A stretch of DNA of 8,397 nucleotides, from positions 1 to 8,397 of the forward strand of contig CALESS010000272.1 in assembly GCA_937907495.1 (NCBI GenBank), read 5' to 3'. Below, piece after piece: positions 1 to 6,452 of the stretch (position 1 is the stretch's first letter; every line of letters starts with the position of its first letter). The notes under the pieces were generated by a model. That model was not told the origin of the DNA and did no database searches. It saw only the letters and a program-made list of their open reading frames with translations. The position numbers and the translations under genes were made by a program. This stretch comes from an uncultured Anaerolineaceae bacterium (GTDB taxonomy: Bacteria > Chloroflexota > Anaerolineae > Anaerolineales > Anaerolineaceae).

Positions 1-35
1 GGCTGATGCGCCGCGGTGGACGGCCCGGGTTGAAA

Positions 36-1202
36 TTAAGATCCAAATGCCCTGCCTTCCAGGCTGTTTGCCAGGCGAGTCAATCCTTCTTCCAAAAGCT
101 CGCGCGGGCAGCCAAAATTCAATCGCACAAAACCTTTCCCTTCTTTTCCAAAAGATTCACCCTCGTTTAAGCCCACCCGGGCCTTCTCCAGAAAGTATTC
201 TGCCGGTTTTTCGCCCAGTCCTGCCTCCCGGCAGTCCAGCCAGGCCAGGTACGTTCCCTCCACCGGGGACATCTTCACTCCCGGCATCCTGTCCTGCAGG
301 AAAGCAGATAGAAAATCACGGTTTCTCTCGAGGTAGATCATCAACTCGTCCAGCCATGCCTGGCCCTCTCGATAGGCTGCCAGCCCCGCCGTCAGGCCTA
401 ACAGGTTGACACCACCCGCCAACCCCTGGCGGGCTGCCTGGTATTGCTGCCGAAGGTCGGCATTGGGAATGATGGCCGCTGAACATTCCAACCCGGCAAT
501 GTTGAACGTCTTGGATGGGGCAATTAACGTAATTGTCCGCTGGGCGACCTCAACATCCAGGGCAGCGATCGGCTGGTGCTGGTACCCCCGAAATACCAGG
601 TCACAATGAATCTCATCGGAGCAGATCGGTACCCCATGTTTAAGGCAGATTTCTGCCATCTTCACCAACTCCTCCCGGGTAAAGACCCGCCCCACCGGGT
701 TGTGTGGATTGCAGAGCAGAAACAGGGCCGTTTGCGAGGTGATGGATTGCTCAAAGGCATCGAAATCAATTTCATAGCGCTGATCTGCGTTCATCACCAA
801 CGAAGAATCCACCCGCTTCATCCCGGCGTATCCGGGAGCATTAAAAAATGGGAAATAGACTGGCGTCTGCATCAGCACTTCCCCTTGCGGGCGGGCAAAG
901 GCGTGGCAAGCCAGGTTAAAGCCCGTCACTACACCCGGAAGAAATACCACCGCTTCCTCTGTCACCTGCCAGCCGAATTGCCGCATCAAATGCCCGCAAA
1001 TGGCAGACTTCAAATCCTTCGCCTGGCGGGCATAACCGAAAACGCCGTGCTGCACCCGCTCTTGTAAAGCCTGAACGACCACATCTGGCGCTTTAAAATC
1101 CATATCCGCCACCCACATCGGTAAAACATCCGCCTCAAATGCGTTCCATTTGATACTTTCTGTGCTTCTGCGATCAATGATTTCATCAAAGTTGACTGGC
1201 AT
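36..1202 (-). CDS. patB: PatB/MalY-family C-S lyase (PLP-dependent aminotransferase fold I)
   Basis: This is a cytosolic pyridoxal-phosphate enzyme, most likely a cystathionine beta-lyase or cysteine-S-conjugate beta-lyase, which splits a C-S bond to give a thiol, pyruvate and ammonia. The 388-residue length fits the family (about 390). Visible landmarks are the N-terminal family block WVADMDF (30-36), CNPHNPVGRV (164-173), SDEIHCDL (195-202, Asp for the PLP ring nitrogen), the Schiff-base lysine K231 in APSKTFNIAGL, and the carboxylate-binding Arg R360 in FVRLNFGCPR. The start is the ATG at 1202 because GGGAGA lies 5 nt upstream. The frame stays open to a further upstream codon at 1307, but that extension has no family resemblance. 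The gene diverges from the methyltransferase. Its exact substrate cannot be read from sequence: MalY-type members cleave cystathionine, and others act on varied cysteine conjugates. Confidence 0.9.
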   Translation of the reverse strand: MPVNFDEIIDRRSTESIKWNAFEADVLPMWVADMDFKAPDVVVQALQERVQHGVFGYARQAKDLKSAICGHLMRQFGWQVTEEAVVFLPGVVTGFNLACHAFARPQGEVLMQTPVYFPFFNAPGYAGMKRVDSSLVMNADQRYEIDFDAFEQSITSQTALFLLCNPHNPVGRVFTREELVKMAEICLKHGVPICSDEIHCDLVFRGYQHQPIAALDVEVAQRTITLIAPSKTFNIAGLECSAAIIPNADLRQQYQAARQGLAGGVNLLGLTAGLAAYREGQAWLDELMIYLERNRDFLSAFLQDRMPGVKMSPVEGTYLAWLDCREAGLGEKPAEYFLEKARVGLNEGESFGKEGKGFVRLNFGCPRELLEEGLTRLANSLEGRAFGS

Positions 1203-1369
1203 GGCATTCTCCCGCTGCTGATACCTGGTTGTATTTTCTGGTATATCCATCATTGCGAACCATTCTACTCGAAAATCGGCCTGTTTTTTCATTCCAACCC
1301 TTACCATCCTCCAAATCCAGAATTCAAAAAAGCTGTCTCTTTAATGAAAACTGGTATACTTTTCAAAAT
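1203..1369. promoter_or_regulatory. Divergent intergenic region between the C-S lyase and the methyltransferase
   Basis: These 167 nt must hold the promoters for both divergent genes. The plus-strand side ends in a convincing extended -10, listed separately. On the minus strand the best I can find is TATACC at 1240-1245, about 37 nt before the lyase ATG, which would leave room for its Shine-Dalgarno sequence. It lacks a recognisable -35 box, so the lyase promoter is uncertain. Both strands happen to be open in the reading frames of the flanking genes, but neither extension looks like protein of the family. Confidence 0.35.
1352..1360 (+). promoter_or_regulatory. Extended -10 promoter, probably giving a leaderless mRNA
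   Basis: TGGTATACT matches the extended -10 pattern TGnTATAAT with one mismatch. No -35 box is visible at the usual spacing. Nine bases separate the hexamer from the ATG at 1370, so transcription starting about 7 nt after the hexamer would leave a leader of only about 2-3 nt. That agrees with the absence of a Shine-Dalgarno sequence in front of the methyltransferase. Confidence 0.5.
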
Positions 1370-2281
1370 ATGGCCACCTATTCCACAATACCCACGATCC
1401 AGGTCCTAACCTCTCCAAATTGGAAGGATTATGAGCTGCTCGATTCCGGGGGCGGGCAGAAGCTGGAGCGCTACGGTGCTTACCGCTTCATCCGCCCCGA
1501 ACCGGAAGCCATATGGGCGCCGGCCCTGCCCGACAAAGAATGGAAAGCTGCCGGGGCTCGTTTTCTCCCCAGCCCGGAGGAAAATGGCGGTCACTGGCAA
1601 TTGCTGGCGCCCATCCCAGAGCGCTGGCAAATGCAATACAAAGACCTGCGCTTTTGGGCTTCCCTTTCCGCTTCCCGCCATGTGGGTTTATTCCCCGAAC
1701 AAGCCTGCCAATGGGATTGGTTGGGGGAGCAAATTCGCCCGCTCAAGCGCCCGGTGAGCGTACTGAACCTGTTTGGCTATACCGGGCTCGCCAGCCTGGC
1801 TGCCGCCGCGGCTGGCGCCCGCGTCACCCACCTGGATGCCTCGCGCAAGGTCGTCTCCTGGGCGCGGGAAAACCAGCAGCTTGGCAAAATTCCAGACACT
1901 TCCATCCGCTGGATTGTGGATGACGCCCTTAAATTCGTGCAACGCGAGGTGCGGCGGGGTTCAACCTATGATGGCATCATCCTCGACCCGCCAAAATTTG
2001 GCCGCGGTCCCAAAGGTGAAGTCTGGGAATTTTACAAGCTCCTGCCCAACCTCCTGCAAACCTGCTCGCAGCTTCTCGGCCAAAGGCCCCTCTTTCTGCT
2101 CATCACTGCCTATGCAGTGAAAGCATCCTCCCTCACTTTGCACTATGCGCTGGAAGAAATTTTTCGCTCTCATGGTGGAACCATCCAGGCGGGTGAAGTC
2201 GCCCTGCAAGAGCAGAGTGCAGGCCGCTTGGTCTCGATGGCGATTTTCGCCCGCTGGAGTGCCGGAACGAAATCTGTATAA
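1370..2281 (+). CDS. RlmI-like class I SAM-dependent methyltransferase
   Basis: A 303-residue cytosolic S-adenosylmethionine methyltransferase. The SAM-binding motif I is VLNLFGYTGL (131-140), followed by the acidic strand THLDAS (153-158). The active-site motif DPPKFGRG (206-213) is of the kind found in the RlmI/RlmK group of 23S rRNA base methyltransferases. Residues 1-100 form a family-specific N-terminal part (YELLDSGGGQKLERYG, 21-36), and I see no PUA domain like the one in full-length RlmI. The likely substrate is therefore RNA, but the modified base is unknown. The frame is open upstream to 1229. I chose the ATG at 1370 because similarity begins there and a -10 box sits just before it. 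It lies 16 nt upstream of proC and probably shares its transcript. Confidence 0.8.
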   Translation: MATYSTIPTIQVLTSPNWKDYELLDSGGGQKLERYGAYRFIRPEPEAIWAPALPDKEWKAAGARFLPSPEENGGHWQLLAPIPERWQMQYKDLRFWASLSASRHVGLFPEQACQWDWLGEQIRPLKRPVSVLNLFGYTGLASLAAAAAGARVTHLDASRKVVSWARENQQLGKIPDTSIRWIVDDALKFVQREVRRGSTYDGIILDPPKFGRGPKGEVWEFYKLLPNLLQTCSQLLGQRPLFLLITAYAVKASSLTLHYALEEIFRSHGGTIQAGEVALQEQSAGRLVSMAIFARWSAGTKSV

Positions 2282-2297
2282 GTCGGAAAGAAAAGCT

Positions 2298-3152
2298 ATG
2301 ATCACGAATCCACATATCGGCCTGATCGGTTCCGGGGCAATGGGCGAAGCCATTATTGCTGGACTCCTGCGCAACCAGGTGACGCCCTCTACTTTCATCA
2401 CCGCCAGCGGCCCCCGGCTGGAGCGCGCCAATGAACTTGCCGCCCGCTACAAAATTCAAACCACCACCGATAACCTTTCCGCCCTCCCGGAGGCGGATGT
2501 GGTCATTCTTTCCGTCAAGCCGCAAAAGCTGGAGAAAGTACTGGCCGGTTTCCACGGGAGAATCCCGCCGGCGGCTGTGGTTCTCTCCATCGTCGCCGGA
2601 GCCACCATTGAACAGCTCTCCGCTGGCCTGGATCACCCTGGCATCGTGCGGGCGATGCCCAACACCCCCGCCCAGATCGGACAGGGCATCACCGTGTGGA
2701 TCGGTTCCTCCTCTGTCAGCCAGGATCAATTGCTGCTGGTTCACCAGATCCTTTCGGCTCTCGGCCCGGAAATCCAGGTCGAAGAAGAAAGCTACCTGGA
2801 TATGGCCACCGCCATTTCCGGCACTGGCCCGGCTTACGTCTTCATGTTCCTGGAAGCCTTGATTGACTCCGGCGTTCACCTGGGGTTCCCGCGGCGCATT
2901 GCCGAGCAATTGGTTTTGCAAACCCTCCGCGGTTCGGTGGAATATTACGCCCAACAAGAGCTTCATCCTGCGGCTTTACGCAACCAGGTCACCTCTCCCG
3001 GCGGCACTTCGGCCGCTGCGCTGTATTATCTTGAAAAAGCCGGCTTCCGCACCGCCATCTCCCGCGCCATCTGGGCTGCCTACGAGCGCTCACAAGAACT
3101 GGGCAAAGGCCGCCAGGGCCGGGATCCCGAACGGAAAGCCAATAACGAATAG
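2298..3152 (+). CDS. proC: Pyrroline-5-carboxylate reductase
   Basis: This catalyses the last step of proline synthesis, the NAD(P)H-dependent reduction of 1-pyrroline-5-carboxylate to L-proline, in the cytosol. The 284-residue protein is slightly longer than typical (about 270), mainly through a charged tail after residue 270. The Rossmann-fold nucleotide motif GSGAMG is at 11-16. The central blocks RAMPNTPA (118-125) and SGTGPAY (174-180) and the C-terminal family signature RNQVTSPGGTS (228-238) are all intact. The ATG at 2298 is preceded by a weak GGAAAG Shine-Dalgarno at 2285-2290. The frame is open further upstream to 2145, inside the methyltransferase gene, but the Rossmann strand IGLIGSG begins right after the chosen start. 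It follows the methyltransferase by 16 nt and precedes the DUF6159-like gene by 50 nt. No other proline genes lie in the window. Confidence 0.95.
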   Translation: MITNPHIGLIGSGAMGEAIIAGLLRNQVTPSTFITASGPRLERANELAARYKIQTTTDNLSALPEADVVILSVKPQKLEKVLAGFHGRIPPAAVVLSIVAGATIEQLSAGLDHPGIVRAMPNTPAQIGQGITVWIGSSSVSQDQLLLVHQILSALGPEIQVEEESYLDMATAISGTGPAYVFMFLEALIDSGVHLGFPRRIAEQLVLQTLRGSVEYYAQQELHPAALRNQVTSPGGTSAAALYYLEKAGFRTAISRAIWAAYERSQELGKGRQGRDPERKANNE

Positions 3153-3202
3153 TCCGCGACCCTTTACCAAATTCTGCGTATCGTTTAATAGGAGAATATT
3201 TT

Positions 3203-4033
3203 ATGAACAAACTTGCAGCCAGCTGGGAATTGGTCAAAGCCAGTTTTCGGGTCATTAAAGCCGATAAAGAACTGATGATCTTCCCGCTCATCTCTTCCAT
3301 CGGCCTTGTTTTTGTCACCCTCACCTTCCTGGTTCCCTCTCTCTTCGCCGGCATTTTTGAGGAATCCAGTCTGGGCTTCATCAGCTATCTCATCCTCTTT
3401 TTGTTTTACATGGTGCAATACACGGTCATCTTTTTCTTCAACACGGCCCTGGTAGGCGCGGCCACCATCCGTTTACAAGGCGGCGACCCTACACTTAAGG
3501 ATGGTTTCCGCATCGCCTTCAGCCGATTGGGTGCCATCCTGGGCTATTCTGCCATCGCCGCTACCGTCGGCCTCATTTTGCGGGCGCTCTCCCGCAAGGG
3601 CAACCTGGGGCGCTTTATCTCTTCGATATTTGGGCTGGCCTGGAATGTTGCCACCTTCCTGGTTGTGCCTGTGTTAGCCATTGAAGGGGTTGGCCCCATC
3701 GAAGCCATCAAGCGCAGTGTCCATCACTTGCGCCGCAGTTGGGGTGAGCAAATCATCGGCAACCTGGGCATCGGCGGATTTTTCACCCTTGCCTTCTTCC
3801 TGCTGATCCTGCTGTTTGTTCCGCTGCTCTGGCTGGTGATTGCTTACGTTCAATACACCTGGGCGATCATCACGACCATCGCCCTGATGGTTTTGGCCCT
3901 CATGTTCCTGGGATTAATTCAATCCACCCTCAATGGCATCTACACCGCGGCCGTTTACCAGTATGCCACCACCGGCAAGTCCTCCGGTTTCTTTGATGAA
4001 TCCCTGGTGCAGCAAGCCTTCCGCCCGGAATAA
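3203..4033 (+). CDS. DUF6159-like polytopic membrane protein
   Basis: A 276-residue integral membrane protein of unknown function. The N-terminus (SWELVKASFRVIKADKELMIFPL) and the block VVPVLAIEGVGPIEAIKRS (154-172) resemble the DUF6159 family as I remember it. That assignment is from pattern memory, not a search. About six hydrophobic segments are visible, near residues 25-50, 58-86, 108-128, 140-161, 184-216 and 219-241. The charged, conserved loop IKRSVHHLRRSWGEQ (169-183) lies between segments four and five. The start is firm: TAGGAGA ends 7 nt before the ATG at 3203. It is flanked by proC and a zinc-ribbon membrane-anchored protein on the same strand, which suggests co-transcription but does not reveal a role. 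Confidence 0.8.
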   Translation: MNKLAASWELVKASFRVIKADKELMIFPLISSIGLVFVTLTFLVPSLFAGIFEESSLGFISYLILFLFYMVQYTVIFFFNTALVGAATIRLQGGDPTLKDGFRIAFSRLGAILGYSAIAATVGLILRALSRKGNLGRFISSIFGLAWNVATFLVVPVLAIEGVGPIEAIKRSVHHLRRSWGEQIIGNLGIGGFFTLAFFLLILLFVPLLWLVIAYVQYTWAIITTIALMVLALMFLGLIQSTLNGIYTAAVYQYATTGKSSGFFDESLVQQAFRPE

Positions 4034-4150
4034 GTTGTCCTGACCGGGCAGGCATATCACCCGCCAGGGGAACGGTCGTCAGCAGCGATACATCAAACCT
4101 CTACCGGCCTGCGTTTGGGAGAACAAACCCGGCCCCAATAGGAGATCAAA
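4034..4150 (+). other. Intergenic spacer with an imperfect hairpin before the zinc-ribbon gene
   Basis: This 117-nt gap is the largest inside the plus-strand gene series. At 4106-4134 the sequence can fold as GGCC/GGCC plus GTTTG/CAAAC, with a 3x2 internal loop and a six-base apical loop. It ends 4 nt before the TAGGAG Shine-Dalgarno (4139-4144) of the next gene. There is no T-tract, so it is not a standard terminator. It may be an mRNA stability or translation element, or chance. I see no convincing promoter here. Confidence 0.3.
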
Positions 4151-4579
4151 ATGAATTTCTCAACCCATTGTCCCGCTTGCGGTGCATCTCTGCCCCTGGA
4201 TAGTAAAACCAGCCATACAACCTGCCCGTTTTGTGGCCGGGATTTTGATGTAGACCTCTCTGAGTCCGCACCCCAACTGCGAGCCGGAGCCGGCAAACCC
4301 AAAGATTACGACCCGCCCTTGGAATCGGAACGCCCTGAAATCATTCCCCCCACCCTGCCGGATGCGGTGATCCCACCCGTTCCGCAGCCCATCCCCACCA
4401 CCAGTGAACAGACTTCCTACGCCCGGTTTGAGCCCCCTGCCGAGGTGACCGCCAAAATCAAGAAAGCCTCCACTTCCCTGGGCAAATGGCTGTGGGTGTT
4501 GATCATTCTGCTGGTTTTGATGTGTGTCTCTTGTGTTGCCCTGGGGGTGCTAGGCCTTAGCTGGGTCACACAGGGTTAA
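4151..4579 (+). CDS. Zinc-ribbon protein with C-terminal membrane anchor
   Basis: A 142-residue protein of unknown function with three parts. The N-terminus has a two-knuckle zinc ribbon, CPAC (7-10) and CPFC (25-28). Residues 35-100 are a proline-rich, acidic, probably disordered linker. Residues 112-138 are a single hydrophobic helix followed by only a few residues, so the protein is probably tail-anchored with the zinc ribbon in the cytosol. The membrane helix contains an additional CxxC (C125, C128). The start at 4151 has a strong TAGGAGA Shine-Dalgarno with 6-nt spacing. Only 2 nt separate its stop from the mtnA start, so the two are almost certainly on one transcript. Similar small proteins in other bacteria have no assigned reaction, and the ribbon may bind protein or nucleic acid. 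Confidence 0.8.
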   Translation: MNFSTHCPACGASLPLDSKTSHTTCPFCGRDFDVDLSESAPQLRAGAGKPKDYDPPLESERPEIIPPTLPDAVIPPVPQPIPTTSEQTSYARFEPPAEVTAKIKKASTSLGKWLWVLIILLVLMCVSCVALGVLGLSWVTQG

Positions 4580-4581
4580 GC

Positions 4582-5625
4582 ATGACCTACCGCACGCTGA
4601 CCTGGCAGGCCGGTTGCCTGCATTTACTGGATCAGCGCCTGCTGCCGCATGAAATCCGCTATCTCGATCTGACCAGCGTGGAGCAGGTGGCGGAAGCCAT
4701 CCGCAGCATGGCGGTGCGCGGCGCACCGGCTATCGGGGTGGCGGCTGCCTTTGGACTGGCGTTGGCCGCCCGACAAATTGTCTCCACATCCAGCACGCAA
4801 CCCCTGCAAGAGCTTACCACTGCGGCAGACCTCTTGCGCCAGGCTCGCCCCACCGCGGTCAACCTGGGCTGGGCCATCGAACACATCCTCCGCCTCGCCG
4901 CTGCCCATGCTGCCGCCCCGCTCCCCGCATGGGCGGAATGTATCCTCTCCGCCGCCCTGCGCATGGCCGAAGAAGATATCCAGACCAACCGCCAGATCGG
5001 CCAGAACGCCCTGCCGCTCATTCCCCAACAAGCTGTGTTTTACCATCATTGCAACACCGGCGCCCTGGCCACGGTGGATTTCGGCACCGCCCTGGGAGTC
5101 ATCCGCACTGCCCACGAAGCCGGCCGGGATGTTTTCGTCTATGTGGATGAAACCCGGCCCCGCCTGCAAGGCGCGCGTCTCACCGCCTGGGAGCTGCAAC
5201 AGCTTGGAATTCCCTTTGCCCTGGTGGTGGATGGCGCATCCGGACATATCATGCGCACCCGCCGGGTGGACCTGGTGACCGTCGGCTGTGATCGCATCGC
5301 CGCCAATGGAGATACCGCCAACAAAATCGGCACCTTCAATTTAGCCCTGGCAGCCCGGGCACACGGCATCCCATTTTATATCGTCGGCCCCACCAGCACC
5401 GTGGACCTTTCCATTCCCACAGGCGCGGATATCCCCATTGAAGAGCGCCCGGCCGATGAGGTCACCCACATCGAGGGTCTTGTCATAACTCCCCCGGAAA
5501 CCCCCGTTTTCAACCCGGCCTTTGATGTTACCCCGGCGGAATTCATCACCGCCATCATCACCGAAAAGGGGATTGTCTATCCGCCTTTCGAAACCAATCT
5601 GGCCAGAATCATCCACTCCCCTTAA
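4582..5625 (+). CDS. mtnA: S-methyl-5-thioribose-1-phosphate isomerase
   Basis: This isomerises 5-methylthioribose 1-phosphate to 5-methylthioribulose 1-phosphate in methionine salvage. Some homologues also serve 5-deoxyribose salvage. The 347-residue protein is full length for the eIF2B-like isomerase family. Visible blocks are MAVRGAPAIG (43-52), RPTAVNLGWA (89-98), the catalytic cysteine C157 in HHCNTGALAT, VDETRPRLQGARL (188-200), the catalytic aspartate D237 in GCDRIAANGD, NKIGTFNLA (247-255) and PTSTVD (270-275). The residue before the catalytic Asp is Cys rather than the more usual Ala. The ATG at 4582 follows the zinc-ribbon stop by 2 nt, with only a weak AGGG upstream, suggesting translational coupling. 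It is the last gene before a strong terminator. No other methionine-salvage genes are in view. Confidence 0.95.
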   Translation: MTYRTLTWQAGCLHLLDQRLLPHEIRYLDLTSVEQVAEAIRSMAVRGAPAIGVAAAFGLALAARQIVSTSSTQPLQELTTAADLLRQARPTAVNLGWAIEHILRLAAAHAAAPLPAWAECILSAALRMAEEDIQTNRQIGQNALPLIPQQAVFYHHCNTGALATVDFGTALGVIRTAHEAGRDVFVYVDETRPRLQGARLTAWELQQLGIPFALVVDGASGHIMRTRRVDLVTVGCDRIAANGDTANKIGTFNLALAARAHGIPFYIVGPTSTVDLSIPTGADIPIEERPADEVTHIEGLVITPPETPVFNPAFDVTPAEFITAIITEKGIVYPPFETNLARIIHSP

Positions 5626-5629
5626 ATTC

Positions 5630-5659
5630 AAAGAGCGCCGCTACCCGGCGCTCTTTTTT
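5630..5659 (+). terminator. Intrinsic terminator of the mtnA transcript, probably bidirectional
   Basis: An 11-bp perfect stem pairs 5630-5640 with 5646-5656 around the five-base loop CTACC. It is followed on the plus strand by a run of Ts (six consecutive, 5654-5659). It begins 4 nt after the mtnA stop codon. Read on the minus strand, the same stem directly follows the tRNA-Leu 3' end and is followed by TTTGAATTT, so it could stop both convergent transcripts. Confidence 0.9.
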
Positions 5660-5660
5660 G

Positions 5661-5744
5661 TGGGGCGAGAGGGGGTCGAACCCTCACGTTGTCTCCAACG
5701 ACGGATTTTAAGTCCGTTGCGTCTGCCGATTCCGCCATCGCCCC
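5661..5744 (-). tRNA. tRNA-Leu (anticodon UAA)
   Basis: The 84-nt minus-strand sequence folds as a class II tRNA. The acceptor GGGGCGA pairs with TCGCCCC, and there is a short D stem (GCG/CGC). The anticodon stem ACGGA/TCCGT carries the loop CTTAAAA, which places UAA at positions 34-36. A long variable arm forms a CGTTG/CAACG stem with a GAGA loop, and the T stem GAGGG/CCCTC carries the loop TTCGACC. The discriminator is A. The 3' CCA is not encoded (the genome reads ACAAAA), so CCA must be added by nucleotidyltransferase. It reads UUA leucine codons. The folding was done by eye but is fully consistent. Confidence 0.95.
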
Positions 5745-5753
5745 GTGCCTTCT

Positions 5754-5781
5754 ATTTTATCCCTTGCCTTCCCGGCGTCAA
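5754..5781 (-). promoter_or_regulatory. Sigma-70-type promoter of tRNA-Leu
   Basis: On the minus strand, TTGACG (5776-5781, five of six to TTGACA) is followed after 16 nt by TAAAAT (5754-5759, five of six to TATAAT). Transcription should start near 5747, only a few bases before the mature tRNA 5' end at 5744. The -35 box contains the TGA stop codon of the PHP gene. Confidence 0.75.
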
Positions 5782-6452
5782 GGTTTGGGTGTTTTTCTCA
5801 ACCCTAGCAGCTTTGCCCAACTGGCAAAACTGGATGCTAAATGCACCCCAAACGAGGAAAGCCTTCCTTCCACTCTTCCCTGGCCGATCACTTGTTTCAG
5901 TTCCGCTGCATTCTGAAAAGGCGGTACTTCCAGCCAGGCCCTTCCCAGCTCCCCGGGTGTATGCGCATCAGAACCGGCGGTTCCTGCCAGCCCTCTCCGC
6001 CGGGCAAAGGCTTGTGCCTGCTGATTGATGCGCCTTGCAATGCAGCGGGCGTTAAACACCTCGATCGCATCCACCTCCGCCGCCAGTTCTTCCAACTGGT
6101 CCAGCGGCCAACCGTGACGGTTAAAGTCAAAGGGATGAGAAACGCTGATAAAAGCCCCCTGTTCCCGCAAACGGGCAATGGCTTCCCGCCAGGGCAGGCC
6201 GCCCGGCACGGGCTGGCTCACAAAGGCCGCCAACAATTCGCCGCGGTCCGTCAGGATCTCTTCCCCGGGGATGAAGAAATCCGGCGCCAGCTCGCAGGCC
6301 CGCCGCGCACCATCCAGGCTATTGTGATCCGTGATAACGATCCGATCCAACCCGGCAGCCCGCCCAGCCCGCAATAAATCCGGAATGCGTGTCAGACTGT
6401 CGCCGGAATGTTCTGTGTGACAATGAAAATCAACTCTCAACCACTGGTTCAC
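5778..6452 (-). CDS. PHP-domain metal-dependent phosphoesterase
   Basis: A 224-residue cytosolic hydrolase of the PHP (polymerase and histidinol phosphatase) fold. The metal ligands are in place: DFHCHTEHS (8-16, H10 and H12), TDHNS (41-45), GEE (63-65), SHPFDFNRH (105-113), EVFNARC (131-137) and GSDAHTPGELG (160-170). Stand-alone members hydrolyse phosphate esters, including nucleoside 3',5'-bisphosphates in the YciV/RnaAM group, but the substrate here is unknown. The start codon is GTG at 6452, chosen because AAAGGAGA stands just upstream with good spacing. It overlaps the end of the flippase-like gene by 23 nt, so the two are probably co-transcribed and translationally coupled. The next gene downstream on the same strand is the tRNA-Leu. 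Confidence 0.88.
   Translation of the reverse strand: MNQWLRVDFHCHTEHSGDSLTRIPDLLRAGRAAGLDRIVITDHNSLDGARRACELAPDFFIPGEEILTDRGELLAAFVSQPVPGGLPWREAIARLREQGAFISVSHPFDFNRHGWPLDQLEELAAEVDAIEVFNARCIARRINQQAQAFARRRGLAGTAGSDAHTPGELGRAWLEVPPFQNAAELKQVIGQGRVEGRLSSFGVHLASSFASWAKLLGLRKTPKP

Noticed and set aside
1..35. Short stretch downstream of the C-S lyase stop codon at the window edge
   Set aside because: It is too short to assign. I saw no hairpin with a T-tract and no gene fragment I could support.
1203..1307. In-frame N-terminal extension of the C-S lyase
   Set aside because: The internal ATG at 1202 has a good Shine-Dalgarno sequence and gives the usual family length, while the extension is unlike the family.
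1229..1369. In-frame upstream extension of the methyltransferase by 47 codons
   Set aside because: The extension lacks family resemblance and contains the extended -10 box, so it is probably promoter DNA and not coding.
2133..2966. Long minus-strand open frame of about 277 codons opposite proC
   Set aside because: It is antisense to a clear proC, has low-complexity Gly/Asp/Arg-rich translation with no recognisable domain, and reflects the GC-rich codon structure of the real gene.
3163..3189. Possible promoter TTTACC-15 nt-TTTAAT before the DUF6159-like gene
   Set aside because: The predicted start would cut into the Shine-Dalgarno sequence of that gene, the spacing is short, and the gene is better explained as part of the proC transcript.
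4034..4080. Possible terminator after the DUF6159-like gene
   Set aside because: Only a 4-bp CGGG/CCCG pairing with a long loop can be drawn and no T-tract follows.
4624..5247. Minus-strand open frame of about 207 codons opposite mtnA
   Set aside because: The product is Gly-rich and resembles nothing, while the plus-strand frame carries the full set of MtnA motifs.
5841..6377. Plus-strand open frame of about 178 codons opposite the PHP gene
   Set aside because: The PHP frame has all its metal-binding motifs and a strong Shine-Dalgarno sequence. This frame has neither a domain nor a ribosome site.
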